This document shows positions 49,607 to 60,438 of a stretch of 64,000 nucleotides of DNA, in pieces. Under the pieces are notes generated by a model. It saw nothing but the letters and a program-made list of their open reading frames with translations, made no database searches and was not told the origin of the DNA. The position numbers and the translations under genes were made by a program. Positions within the stretch are counted from its first letter, which is position 1. The number at the start of each line of letters is the position of its first letter. Source of the stretch: Nymphaea colorata (taxonomy: Eukaryota > Streptophyta > Magnoliopsida > Nymphaeales > Nymphaeaceae); the NCBI RefSeq assembly GCF_008831285.2, contig NC_045141.1, positions 17,098,106 through 17,162,105 of the forward strand. Reading direction: 5' to 3'.

Positions 49607-50305
49607 CTAGGCGGCCTTTTCAGAGAGCCGCTCAATGCCTTCTTTTGCCTCGGCAAATAACGGATCAACCTGTAGCGCGTCCTCAAAAGCCTGCCTGGCC
49701 TCGTCCACCATTCCTTTCCTTTCATAGCAAGATCCCAACAGGCAGAACGCCCTGACGTTCTTCGGGCTAAGCTTTACGGCCTCCTGCAGATCGGAAACTG
49801 CCGAATCAATCTTCCTCCGGCGAATTCCCTGAGTTGAAGATGATGACGATGATGGTGGAGGCGATGACGAGGAGCTCAGGAGGAGGTCTGCCCTCTTGTA
49901 GAAGGCATCGCCCTTCTCCTGTGCGGAAAGGGACCGTACGGCCGGGGGGAGGAGGGCGGCATCAAGCGAGCGGAGGGCGGCGGAGCGGTGACCCTGGATA
50001 TCAAGGGCAAGGGCCTTGAGGATGTGGGAGGCGGCGTCGCGGGGGTCGAGGGCGATGGCGCGGTCGGCCTCGTCGATGGCGTCGCGGGCGAGAGAGCGCG
50101 CCGTCGACGAGTGCGCGGGGGCGGCGCGGGCTCGGGCAAGGTGCTGGGCGCCCTGGACGAAGTGGCGCTTGGCCTGCACCCTCGTCCGGCTCCTGCTCCT
50201 CAAGATCGAGGCAAGTCCCCGCCCCGGCAGACGGTTCATGAAGGCCACCAACAAGAGCGCCAAGACCACCACTCCCGCCTGCACCACCAATTCCATCGTC
50301 CCCAT
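49607..50305 (-). CDS. N-terminally anchored TPR protein, 232 aa
   Basis: A single open exon from ATG 50305 (MGTMELVVQ) to TAG 49609-49607. Residues about 5-23 ([19 protein letters not shown]) form one hydrophobic segment followed by a basic stretch ([19 protein letters not shown]), the pattern of a signal anchor with the rest in the cytosol. Three tetratricopeptide-like repeats follow: around [20 protein letters not shown], around [19 protein letters not shown], and around [21 protein letters not shown] serine/proline run ([17 protein letters not shown]) separates the first from the others. TPRs bind partner proteins such as chaperones, so a scaffold or co-chaperone role at a membrane is plausible but not shown. 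The second Met (residue 4) is an alternative start. Coding DNA is much more GC-rich than its surroundings. Confidence 0.85.
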   Translation of the reverse strand: MGTMELVVQAGVVVLALLLVAFMNRLPGRGLASILRSRSRTRVQAKRHFVQGAQHLARARAAPAHSSTARSLARDAIDEADRAIALDPRDAASHILKALALDIQGHRSAALRSLDAALLPPAVRSLSAQEKGDAFYKRADLLLSSSSSPPPSSSSSSTQGIRRRKIDSAVSDLQEAVKLSPKNVRAFCLLGSCYERKGMVDEARQAFEDALQVDPLFAEAKEGIERLSEKAA

Positions 50306-52170
50306 TGTCTCTTCCCCTTCTCTCTCTCTTCCTCCTCCTCCTCCTCCTCCTTCACAGTAATGACAATCTTCAAATGGGTAGCTTCAGTCCTCCAGTAAAA
50401 GCCTGTAACCATCATCATCCCACTCCACTCTCCACCAGCTGCCTACACTATACATACTTGTTTTTAGTTTAATAAAAAAACGGCCTTTCAAAATATCATC
50501 CGAAAAAATTACCATATGTATATTATTAAAGTTGCACCATTTTTTCTTTTTTTTTTTTAAACGGTTTAACGTATCCCAAAACACAGTTCTTATTATTATT
50601 AAGAGCTTTTGAGTGGCAACCCGTATGAGAAGAGGCTCAGATTGCTTTGGGACCTGCAAAAAAGCGAACACTCGTATCTTAAAATCGCATCCACTGACGC
50701 AAATTGATGAGAGAGCTTTCACTCTACCCTCTCACTTGTTTCCCTCTCTTTTTCTTTTTAATTGACATACGTAAATTGAAAATGATTTACTTTCCTTTGT
50801 ATTTGTGTAGCATGATAGTGCAAACAGATATGAAACTTAGTGTCAACGGTACCAAGTTCATGTTTAACTATTTTTATATTTGTTTTTTTGTTTTATCCTA
50901 CCACCTCCATAACATAACAAAAGAACTAAAATACTTGAACTCATTTCAAAAAACTGGGCTTCTGCTTCACTCATTTACAAATTAGACGAGTTTGAGCTTA
51001 CAAATATGCGAACAAGTCGAGTTCGAGTTTCAAGAACTTGACTTATTTATACTCGACTCGACTTGCACCAGTCTTTTATATAATATTGCCAAAAACCAGT
51101 TCACCAAGTAATCAGTTTTAATTTTGAGGGTAAAAACAAATTTTCACAAGTTAACGCTTACACGAGTTAAACGAGTTACATGAGCTAAACGAACTAATGC
51201 TTACACAAGTTCAACGAGTTAATGCTTACATGAGTTAACACATAAACAAGTTAAATGAGTTAAACTAGTCTAGTTCGATCTCAATTTTGTGTAGTCGAGC
51301 TCAAGCTCGAGTTTATTGAGCTGAGCCGAGCTTCGGCTGGCTCAGCTTAGGTTCGACTCAGCTCGTGTGTAGCCCTAATGATACACAATAAGGATAAATT
51401 AATACTTCAAATCCATGATTCACAATAGTAGGTTCAAACCATGCATGATTGGCAAATTCAGCACTTTGGGCATAAACCTATCCTTGGGTTTCTTTAGCCA
51501 TAGTTAGCAACTTACCATAATGTACCAAACTGAAGTCATGTCATATAAAAACAAATTTTATGTGACTCTGTTAAGTTATTCTCTCCTGATTGGAAGGGAA
51601 ACAACTTTATTTTAGATTGCAAATGGGTAGGACTTAGTTTGTGATGGTATCATTTTCTTTCATATGGAATTCGATTCGGAGCCAAATATTTTTCTGATCT
51701 GGATTACACCCGACACTGTTTTTCAGCGACAAAGACAGCATATAAAGAGTGACATGTATCTGATTCAGATCCAAATATCTAAAAGAAAACTCTTACAAAT
51801 GTTTTGGTGCAAATCTGGGAAACGAATCCTATTTTAGTTCAAACCAGAGCGTTATTTCAACTTTAACGAATACGACCCGAATCCGAGACGGTTTATGTCC
51901 CTCCTTAGCCAGTAAGGACACAGTTTTACAGAGAAGCTCCTAGTTTTCCAAGCTTGGGAGCCTCGACCTCTGCACGCTTTGATGGTGGCGTCACGGCTTA
52001 GATCAGCGGCCATGAACTCTGGTAAAGGCGACCGCCATGGTGTCGCCATCCCCTGGACATGGTCGAGTCTAACTGAAGAAATTTCATCTATAAAAAACGA
52101 AAGAGCAAGAAAGGCAGATAACAAAGAAAGAGCCACAGAGTGAGAACAGAGGAAAGGAAAAGAGAGAGGA
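50306..52170. other. Intergenic with AGCTCGAG-type repeat
   Basis: 50990-51378 is made of degenerate GAGTTAAACGAGTT, GTCGAGTTCGAGTTTC and GTCGAGCTCAAGCTCGAG words. It ends GGTTCGACTCAGCTCGTGTGTAGCCC, a very common plant interspersed repeat whose reverse reads GGGCTACACACGAGC. No gene is seen. 51950-52100 is the promoter of the next gene. Confidence 0.5.
51990..52096 (+). promoter_or_regulatory. Promoter of array member A
   Basis: GTCACGGCTTA at 51990-52000, the motif shared by all five array members, is followed 88 bp later by CTATAAAAAA (52089 on). The transcription start would lie near 52120. Confidence 0.6.
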
Positions 52171-52188
52171 ATCTGCATGTCGTCGACC

Positions 52189-52820
52189 ATGGGGAGGTGC
52201 CAAACCGTCTGGCTCCGGCCTTGCCGTGGATTCTGGGGACCTGCAGTGGAGAAAGAGTCCCCGGGTTGTGTCACGGCTAGTGGGAAGTGCCAACCTCTCC
52301 GTCTCCGTCGTCGCCTCGGACGCCAGTGCCGCACCAACCAGCCTTTACCTGCAAACAACGCTGCAGTTTCGGGTGCCAACAAGGGGGAGACCAGCGTACA
52401 GCCGCCGGAGCACCAGTGTTCGCCGCCATGGCAGTTCCGCCGGTGCGATGCCGGCTACCCCTGCGGCTGGTCTCCTGCTTTCCGTCCGATGCAACACTGG
52501 GCTTTCCAGGAGCCACCACCACAAGCGCAGGATGCAGCGCAGACCGCCGCTGCGGTTCCGGCATCGTGGCCTCCCGGCTGGAATCATGCCTGTCGCCGCC
52601 GCTTCCGGCAGCGGGCATTGCCGTCAGGTTGGAGCCATACGTCCTTAATATGAAGCTCATCTTTTTCTCTCTTCATATTCCTGCTTGTCATCTTTTTTTT
52701 CCCAATTCAAATGAAAGAGGTTAATTTTTTATTTTATTTTTTTCGTTCCTTCCTTGTGAAGCCGCCGAAGATGTGGAGGGAAACGCTGCCGCGCCTGCCG
52801 AAGCCGATGGCGGCAAGTGA
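52189..52820 (+). CDS. Array member A: divergent long Cys/Pro-containing protein
   Basis: Exon 1 runs 52189-52627 (TCAG|GTTGG) and exon 2 52762-52820 (GTGAAG|CC). The join is phase 1, as in the other members, and gives 165 residues from MGRCQ; an in-frame ATG at 52177 (MSST) is an alternative start. The tail after the intron reads AAEDVEGNAAAPAEADGGK, short and acidic. Part of exon 1 aligns with member D: QF..C...P.GW..AF.P followed by a PPP/Q-rich stretch. Cysteines are fewer and Arg/Ala higher than in B, E and F. Exon 1 is roughly twice the usual length, so a frame problem or extra intron cannot be excluded. Function unknown; its promoter and 3' block (GCCGGATTCTGG at about 52878) support membership of the family. 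Confidence 0.55.
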
Positions 52821-53544
52821 TTCTCTGACGTGCTTGGCGTAGCAGACTATAGCGATGACGGCGCCGGTGTTCTTGCCGGATTCTGGCGACTCCATCTTCT
52901 GTGTTTCTCTTCTTTGTTAGGAATGCCTTGCTGCAAGGCACACGTAGCACTACCGGTGTTCATGCGTATCGTGACTCTTACATGAACAGCTCTCCTGCCC
53001 TGTACGCCTCTGCGTATGTATGTGTGTCCGCGCGATCTTGCGCTCGTAGTGTAGTCGAGAATACAAAGTTTGAACTTGAAAAATAAAAATATGAAATGTT
53101 CTTTTCTTCATATCTTCCGTTCTTTGTTCGCTGACATCTCTTGTTTGTTTCCAACAAAATCTGCTTTTGATAAATTTAACAAGAAGAACATACTTGATCA
53201 TAGCAGCAAACCAACAAAACAATGTCACCAAGGCCTTTCGCAATCGGTTCGACAAATAATAAGTCCAAAACCTCCGCCCTTGTCTCCATCCTTCAAATTC
53301 AAGTTCGAGATTGCATTTTTTACTGCTTCGACGTGACACCCTTTTTATCTTTTGTCTTCTCTTTTCTTTGTAGTGATCTAAACCCCATCTAAAATGTCAA
53401 TCCCTCAAACAAATGATTCAGTAAATTTGAGTAACATATTTTGAAAGCAGAAATAAAGAAAAATATGTAAAAATCAAAAGAATAACAAGTAAGAAACCCA
53501 ATGTCCTCTCATTTTTTATCCCACTTTTCCCTTTTTCCTACGTC

Positions 53545-53662
53545 TACCGCAGAGGCGTTGGCTTGATAGGGTTCTCCATCATTTTTTCCCCTTACCCCTT
53601 CCTCTCTTTGAGTAGCTGTCGAGGAAGCAACGAAGGGCGTCAGGTGGGGCTTGACGCTGTAA
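53545..53662 (+). pseudogene. Array relic C: orphan 3' part
   Basis: CAGAGGCGTTGGCTTGATAGG near 53551 and the run to the stop at 53660-53662 align with the intron end and exon 2 of member D (57630-57751; CGGAGGCGTTGGTTAGATGG). After TTGAGTAG the sequence reads VEEATKGVRWGLTL and stop, comparable with the tails of other members. No Cys-rich first exon or promoter motif is visible in the 400 bp upstream. I read it as the remaining 3' part of a sixth copy. Confidence 0.55.
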
Positions 53663-54176
53663 CTTTGTCCGACCAAGTCTGATTCCTTCTCCGTCTTCAC
53701 TTGCCAACTTAGTTTTTATTCTTTACACAAAGGGATCCGTAAGACGTTTAGAGCTGATTTTGTTGAGGAATCTTCATAATATATAGCTTTCATCTTGTTA
53801 AAGCTATTATCTAGATTAAGCCTTCCTCTGTCTAATTATATATTCTCCCTCTGTTCTTAATGGTTGTACACGGGAACCCAAACATTTGAGCTTTAACCTG
53901 AGCTGGTTCACTTTTAACAGTTTACAACTGTATAAGCGAGAAGGATGAATATTTTGAAAAACTCCAAGGCCAAGGATAGACATGGGGATGGAGAATCTAA
54001 TATTGGTATCCCAATAAACTATCCTTAAGGTAGCAGTTTCCATACAATACCGGATTAGTGGCACTCAGAAAGCGGCGAGACCCAACGTTATCGTGACAGA
54101 TGGCCATCTTTAAAAGTGTCCATATTCTAGAGCTGCCGCCGTGAAGGCAACCGAGCAAGTCCTTCCGGCGTCTGCC

Positions 54177-54243
54177 GTCACGGCTTACCGCAGCACCACC
54201 ACGATCTCGACGCTACACCTGCGGCCCAAAGTCTCTCTATAAA
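54177..54243 (+). promoter_or_regulatory. Promoter of array member B
   Basis: GTCACGGCTTAC (54177-54188) and a consensus TATA box, TCTCTATAAAG (TATAAA 54238-54243). The surrounding 150-250 bp align with the same regions of members E and F (CGTCTGCCGTCAC, CGGCCCAAAG), and further up CCGGATTAGTGGCACTCAG matches CCGGGTTTGCAGCACTCGG. Confidence 0.75.
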
Positions 54244-54334
54244 GTGACGGAACCGACGAGCATTCTCAACGTGGGAAGATCGCAATAGAGAGAGAGAGAG
54301 AGAGATCAGGTCCTTCCTTCTGCGATTCATCAAT

Positions 54335-54680
54335 ATGGGAGGGTGCCATTGGCGCGGACCTTGCCATGGCTGGTCCATGGGTTGCCATCGATCCGGCTGC
54401 GGGTGGGGCCAAACTTACAACTTCAACCACCACGGATGTCCCTCCAGTTGTCCGCCTCCTTCTTATCCGAAGTATCAGTATCCTGAACAAGCAGCGGCGG
54501 CGGCGTACCCTCCTCCGGCCCCTCCAGGTACCGACCGTATATGTTTCTCTTTTCCAGGTTTAGCGCAGTGAGAGAGGGATCCTGCTCATCATGGTAATGT
54601 TTTTGAGTTTTTTCTTCTCGACTGATGTAGTTAAAGAAGCCCGGCAGCGCGACTCCGGAGGCCTTGATGGCACGCGCTGA
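54335..54680 (+). CDS. Array member B: MGGC Cys/His/Gly-rich polyproline microprotein, 80 aa
   Basis: Exons 54335-54527 (CTCCAG|GTACCG) and 54631-54680 (GATGTAG|TTAAAG), phase-1 join. Residues 1-39 carry MGGCHWRGPCHGWSMGCHR and SGCGWG, with cysteines at 4, 10, 17, 22, 35 and 39 and many His, Gly and aromatic residues. Residues 40-64 are Pro/Tyr/Ala-rich, and the intron-encoded tail reads VKEARQRDSGGLDGTR. There is no signal peptide or membrane segment. Gly2 followed by Cys4 would allow lipid modification, although the residues after it fit the myristoylation consensus poorly. The Cys/His density suggests metal binding or redox chemistry, an inference only. I recognise no family. Exon 1 open frame continues a little past the donor, so an unspliced form would end differently. 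Confidence 0.72.
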
Positions 54681-55899
54681 CCCTACTGATCAGCTTAGCA
54701 TTGCAGGCTCTTGCCGGATTCTGGCCGCCGGATTCTGGCCGCCGGGTTCCTCGTCTGTCCGTCGTCTCCTTCGTGTTGTTTGGAGTTGTGGACTTTCCAT
54801 TGGTTTCGTTGCCGCAACGTACAGACTCTGTGCAATATATGTGCCACGACGACGAAAAATGCCTGTCGTTAATTAAAAAAAAAACACTTTTTGCATGAAT
54901 AAAAAATTCAAAAAAAAAATATAATGTTTTGAAATTCGATGGAGCTCGTTGGTGAGTCTGTAAACGAAGATCGTTATGAGTAATCGAATAAGTTGAGGGG
55001 TAAAAAAATGTGTTCATCATTTTGTTGTTGCTCATATCAATGTCTTATTCGTGTTGTTCTCTTACTATTATTTCATATATATTATCTTCGTTTTACACAT
55101 ATGTTGTTATCTCCTACCTCTTATTTCATAAAAGAATGTCATTTTTCATACCTTTCATACACCGTATGAGATAACGATAAAAATATAAATTAACGACAAT
55201 GGTATAAATGTTTTTTGTGCACATTCAATATTAAGACATTAAAGTCAATATGTATATTGATACTAGCATTCATATTTTTAAATTAAAATGATGTTCCTAG
55301 TGTAACTAATTAAATGTGTAAATGGAGAATATTTATGACTTATAAAATATTCGGCAATTGGCTGACATCTTAGCAGTTTAATTGTTCCGGTAAAATCCAA
55401 ATCCTCTAAGCATTGAAGTTAAATAAAAATCAAATTCCATATATGTAAAACTCTAAGGAGTATTTGGATGACAATGTTAAACTCCATATATGTAAATCTC
55501 TCTCTCTCTTTGTCCTTGTAAAAGGTTCACACATGGCCATGGAAAAGAATGTTGATCAAGCGATGTTTCCAGTTCGTGCAGGATAGCAAACAACTTATGT
55601 CATCGGTCTTCAAACTATAGAAAGGGCGCAGATATCATTTGAAAACCAAAGTGTGAATAAAAAAAACTCGTAATATATTTCTCTTGAAAAACTTTTATAT
55701 GACGAAGAATATAAGAAAGAAGAATAATCTTAATTTGTTTACATAGGGTTGGTCGAAGCCACTTACAAGATTTTTGTCGACCACCCAAAACAAACAATTT
55801 CATTACATACACTTAAGACTGAATTGGAGGGTGCTTCATAATAAGTGAATACTAAATCATAAACCAAAGACTCAACATACATAAAATAAATACATAAAG

Positions 55900-56975
55900 C
55901 AAAGGACTATATGGACTATTGGTCACAAGAAAACAGACTTCCCCTCTTCAAGTCATGTGTCGTCCTGGTGCGGGTTGTTTCGTAGTAGAGTTTGAGTTCC
56001 AACGGGTAGTGATGCTTAATACTAAATGGATGCTCTCGGGTTGGGTTTTGCTCGCCTAACTACTTCACTTGTACTTTTTCGACTCACTTAAATAAATTTT
56101 TTTGTGTCAAATAATTTATTCCATCTGGCAGTCCGCGCCTTACTTGGCCAATATAACTCACTACACAATCGGGTCTCATCCTAGGATGCTCTATATAAAA
56201 ATCTTCATCATTAAAATAAAAGGACTATAAGTTATAAACATAGAACATTGAATGCACCATAAAGTTTGACGGTAGGTCTAGCTTGTTCGCCAACTTTTTG
56301 ATCTTCTTTAGTATTGTAAAAGGTCTCTCATAATTACGAATTAACGATAGATGTCAGCCACGAAAGATGGTTGGGTGGTCAGGGTAAAGCTTCACGAGGA
56401 CTTAGCCTTCTACTCGAAACTCCAAATGCCTTGGAGTCTGCAAATTTTTGGTGGTCTTGTGAAAGAATGCCTTGGCCAATTTTTTTTGTTCTTGCCAGTT
56501 GCGGACCCTTCTCCTGAGCAACAAAGGTACGAGGCATTAACTGTTGTTGTCCTATAACTATCTTGAATGAACTGTGCCGACAAGACTCACTTTTATATAA
56601 GTTATAGTAAAATTGGACTACATCAAATAATTTCACTTAATTCTTTTGATTTGCACTAATATAGTATAGAAGATATTGTTCCAATAAATTGTTGATAAGT
56701 TGAGTTTGACCATTAATTGCCAGTGAAAACTTTATGAGTGAAAATTTATTAAGAATAATAAATCTAAACTCAACGAACAAAATACTTTGCACCAAAGCTT
56801 ACCTATGAAACAGCTATCACTTACAATGAGTTTCGGCACACGCCCTAGTGTTTCACTATTTGCTTCACAAACATTCTTGCCATTTTTTCTACGAAACATT
56901 CTTTAGCGGTTAGAATAAAAGCTGCATATTTTAAAAAGTTGTTCACAACCACGGGCACTCCTGCATGAAGCGATG
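55900..56975 (-). mobile_element. Ty3/Gypsy integrase-region fossil
   Basis: On the minus strand, recognisable pieces of a plant Ty3/Gypsy polyprotein lie in order. They come from the integrase core (about 56970-56830), the region with QFYYN and GQQ..PRT words (about 56640-56540), and the integrase C-terminal region (about 56400-56230). The copy is clearly broken, with several interruptions, and lacks gag, protease, reverse transcriptase and both LTRs here. It is an old fragment. It lies between array members B and D, so it inserted or was carried along while the array was forming or decaying. Confidence 0.7.
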
Positions 56976-57166
56976 CCTGGTGGACCGAGTTATGAGAACC
57001 CGCCACCGTGCGTTGACCAAAAGAGGCCCAAATTCAAGCCCAAGAGGACGCCGATTGGGGTCCCACCTGCGGAAGCTCGGTCGTCGTCGCCTTCAACCGA
57101 CTTCTTGGCACTGGTGCGTGCCGGAGAGAGCGCATAGCTCGCCAGCACAGTGACTCCGACGGTGGC

Positions 57167-57250
57167 GTCACGGCTTAGCGCAGCGGCCTTGAGGTCGGTT
57201 GCAGGAACACGAGGTCGTGACTTACGGAGTAGGTTTCCTCTATAATATAA
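57167..57250 (+). promoter_or_regulatory. Promoter of array member D
   Basis: GGTGGCGTCACGGCTTAGCG (core 57167-57177) is nearly identical to the word upstream of member A (GGTGGCGTCACGGCTTAGAT). CTCTATAATATAAAG at 57239-57252 serves as the TATA region. Confidence 0.65.
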
Positions 57251-57299
57251 AGAAAGATGAGGGGTAGCGGTGCAACGTGGTGGTTTTCAACTTTTCATG

Positions 57300-57751
57300 A
57301 TGGGATGGTGCCATGGACATTTGTGCTGCCAGGGAGGCTGCCTCCCGGTGGCGGAGAGAGCGGTTGCTGGTGCTCCGTTTTGGGGAGGTTGCCATCGACC
57401 ATACGATTACCACCACGGCCAGTTCCCGCCTTGCTGCAGCAGGCTTCCATCGGGCTGGCCGTGTGCTTTTTGCCCACATCACCCCTGCCACGGTCAGGTG
57501 CCACCGCCGCCGGAGGAGTGCTCCGGTCAGCAGCCGGCGCCGCCTCCTCCGGGCAGTCCAGCGTCCTCCCCAAATCAGCGCGGTAAATGTCATCTCGTTT
57601 TAATCCTAACATTCTCTTTTTCTCAGGTCTTCCACGGAGGCGTTGGTTAGATGGCGAATTAGCGATCCCTCCATCGTCCTCTCTCTCTCTTACTTCTTTC
57701 TCTGTTTGTGCAGCTGATGAGGAAGGAACGGCGGGAGTCAGCCGTCTCTGA
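57300..57751 (+). CDS. Array member D: divergent Cys-rich polyproline protein, 106 aa
   Basis: Exon 1 57300-57582 (CAGCGCG|GTAAAT) and exon 2 57714-57751 (TTTGTGCAG|CTGATG), phase-1 join. The start MGWCHGHLCCQGGCLP recalls MGGCHGPGHC of member E. The centre reads GGCHRPYDYHHGQFPPCCSR, then GWPCAFCPHHPCHGQ, then PPPP..QQPAPPPPG. The tail after the intron is ADEEGTAGVSRL. It has 13 or so cysteines in about 95 residues and no signal peptide. ATG 57297, one codon earlier, gives MMGWC. Together with member A it forms a second subgroup of the array. Function unknown; a metal-binding or structural role is conceivable. Confidence 0.62.
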
Positions 57752-57899
57752 GGTCGTGAAGATGGTCGATGACCAAAGTTCGGGATGTGCAACTGGAACG
57801 TAGCGGATTCCGGCTACGAGCCAGAGGCGCTCCTTTCTGTTCTTTTTTTTTTTTAATCGGGCTTTCTTACTGGATATCTGTAATATACCACCTTCTGGG

Positions 57900-59900
57900 G
57901 AAGCTGTTCCATGCGCTCCTCAGCATGGTGAATAAATAGAAAGCAGTTTGCGAAATATGGTTTACATATTTTTGTAAAATTGTTATATTTGTGTTTCATA
58001 AAGCTGACGGTTGAATGAATTTCTTTTCTTCAATCCCGTTCTTCAAAATCTGTGTTGATGCTGAAAAGCCAAGGAAACCACGCTTCAATCAGACCCCCAA
58101 ACGCGTTCTGATGGGAACCCGTACTAAATCTTTTGCTGCAACTTCGAGTCTTTGTATGGAACACTCGGTCGTATAAAATGTTTTGAAAAATGAATATATT
58201 TACGAAACACTGCAACGACGATGGTTATATACATAACTGGATATATGTATAAGAAGAATTTTCAAAATAATAAAAAATATATTATAAATAAGAAAAAAGA
58301 TTAAAAGGTACACTTTATTGCTTCAACCTGCACTCCTTTTTATTTTTTTTTAAAAAAAGAAAGTATTTTTATTTGAATACTATTTTTAATACCTTAAATT
58401 AAGTCGTGAAAGATAATACAACTTCATTTGAAGCTCTTGCACATACTACGGTTTTTAAACTAGAGGAATTTTTTTTAGGAATTTTTTTTAGTGTACTGTT
58501 CAATGAGAATGAGCTTTGGACAACCACCTTTAATTTTTTTTTTTAAGGGTGAGTAGTTCATTTCACTGCTGTTAAGAGTTCATTTCACCGCCTTTAAGAG
58601 TGGCTATTAGTCTCTATGTAATGGCTACTAGTCCCTATGTGATCGCATCATGCTTTGCGACTTTTTACAGATTAAAAGTAATGTGCACTAAGACGTGACA
58701 GTGATCATTTCAAGACTCAAACCTGAGTCTTGTAAAAGTAATGTTCACTGAGACGTGACAATGATCACTTCAACACTCGAACTTGAGTCTTTAGAAGAGC
58801 TAAAAAAATGTTGTCGCACAATACGCTACCACTCCTCGGAGTGACCTCTTTCAATTTATTCATGCAATAGAAAAATTGATTAACTTCTTATCTGACAAAT
58901 AGGGTTTTTAATATTTAGTATTTAAGCAAGTGTTTTTATACTATAAATGTTATTCTTAAATATAACAATGACACTATTATTTTTTAAGTAAAAATTAAAG
59001 CATATGTGCTCGAAGCAGGTTTTACGAGAGTTAGCATTTTAGAACACAATGTTCTTGTTATCAAATGCCCTTGACGAGTTTCCATTTTTTTCTGAAATGT
59101 GAATTGCATTGTCAAATAAAGAAACTTGAACATATAAATATAATCTGGAATCAAAATTTCAGATTTATGATTATACTTTAAGGGTGAAATTATTATTCAG
59201 AGTTTTAATATTTTGTCATCTCTCTTGAAGGCATACGACAGGATAGTTTAGTTCATCAATTCTATCATTTTAATATATGTTTTATCAAACATGTTATTTT
59301 CTATTCTGAAATCAAAATTCCAAACTATCAAGCACAAAAAGAAGACTAAAAAGTAAAATTTTCATTTTGATTTAAATTTAAGATGGAATTTTCTTTGTAA
59401 AATTTTAATTCTAAAATCAAAACTCAAGTCAACAAAACCCATTAACCGTATAAAACCATGCTTCTTTTTCAACTTAAACAAGATGTTGTAAGCCTAAGAA
59501 AAGCAGACTACTAGTTTTAAGTTCCTCATAAAATCTTACATCCAAGACATTATTTTTGTACAAATGATTCAGTTTTCCATCATAAATATCATGTCACATT
59601 CAAGTTTTATGTAGGTTAGTTTCCGAAACCGACTTTCTCATTTCACTTGTACCTGCAGAAATCGACCGACAAATTCGGGGCAAGATTACTTTTTTTATAT
59701 CATTGACCATTTCCTTTCGTCGTTTAGAACAGTTTTTAACTTTCGAAAGCAAACGATTGCTTTGGAAATAAGAAAAAAAAGGAAGGAAGGATAAGCGACG
59801 CTCCTAATTGTTCCAGTAAATTGTTCTCGAAGTAGCGGTTTTGATACTAAAACCGGGTTCGCAGCACTCGGAAATAAAGAAAGAAACCAAATCTTAGCGA
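57900..59900. other. Intergenic, no gene seen
   Basis: AT-rich DNA between array members D and E with no recognisable coding sequence, apart from a 60-bp duplication listed separately. 59790-59900 begins the conserved upstream block of member E. Confidence 0.45.
58674..58793. repeat. 60-bp tandem duplication containing a perfect 9-bp hairpin
   Basis: AAAAGTAATGTGCACTAAGA at 58674 recurs with a few changes at 58734 (period 60). The first unit contains CAAGACTCA-aacc-TGAGTCTTG, a perfect 9-bp inverted repeat with a 4-nt loop; in the second unit the stem is degenerate. The reverse strand AGGTTTGAGTC and AAGTTCGAGTG words are faintly B-box-like. Confidence 0.75.
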
Positions 59901-59991
59901 GACAGATGCCCGTGTCATATAGGCTGACCTTCGAATCTTCAAAAGTGGGAGCCGCCGCAAAAACCACCGGCGATTTCCTCCGGCGTCTGCC

Positions 59992-60064
59992 GTCACCGCT
60001 TACCGCATCACCGCCATGATGTCGACACGGCCGTGACTTACGGCCCAAGCTCCCCCTCTATAAA
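59992..60064 (+). promoter_or_regulatory. Promoter of array member E
   Basis: GTCACCGCTTAC (59992-60003) and CTCTATAAAG (TATAAA 60059-60064). Upstream, AAAACCGGGTTCGCAGCACTC near 59850 matches the same place in member F (AAAACCGGGTTTGCAGCACTC near 62548). Confidence 0.78.
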
Positions 60065-60145
60065 GCTACGGAACCAGCACCCACCCTCAACGTCGAACCA
60101 TCACAATACAGAAAGAAAGAGGGGTAACAGGTAGTGCAATTCAAT

Positions 60146-60397
60146 ATGGGAGGGTGTCATGGGCCCGGGCATTGCCATGGCTGGTCCATGGGTTGCCATC
60201 GCTCCGGCTGCGGGTGGGGCCAGCCTTACTACTACAACCACCACGGGTGTGCCTCCGGCTGTCCTCCTCCTCCTTATCCGGCTTATCCGGCGTATCAGTA
60301 CCCTGCTCAGGTGCCGCCTCCGCCGCCACCACCGGCGCAGAACCCACCTCCACCGCCTTCAGGTACCTACTCTGAAGGGCCTAATACCGGGCACTGA
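60146..60397 (+). CDS. Array member E: MGGC microprotein, 83 aa, apparently intronless
   Basis: From ATG 60146 the frame reads MGGCHGPGHCHGWSMGCHR, SGCGWGQPYYYNHHG, CASGCPPPPYPAYPAYQYP and then a long proline run. Cysteines at 4, 10, 17, 22, 35 and 39 match member B exactly. At the position where B and F have the phase-1 donor (CAG|GTACCT, 60362/60363) the sequence runs on open for 12 codons (SGTYSEGPNTGH) to TGA 60395-60397. The VKEA tail exon is missing: the sequence after the former donor joins the GCTGAGTTCGTGGCG block that follows the stop in member F. Use of the donor with an acceptor at GCTGCACAG (60438) would give another tail and cannot be ruled out. No signal peptide. Family not recognised. 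Confidence 0.68.
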   Translation: MGGCHGPGHCHGWSMGCHRSGCGWGQPYYYNHHGCASGCPPPPYPAYPAYQYPAQVPPPPPPPAQNPPPPPSGTYSEGPNTGH

Positions 60398-60438
60398 GTT
60401 CGTGGCGTGGCCGTGCTGATCAGTTTGGCGCTGCACAG

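Noticed and set aside
49834-50398. Plus-strand frames opposite the TPR gene
   Set aside because: GC-rich shadow frames; the minus frame has the anchor and the TPR motifs.
57295-57792. 165-codon minus frame over array member D
   Set aside because: Antisense of a GC-rich exon; the plus strand has the promoter, MGWC start and conserved splice pattern.
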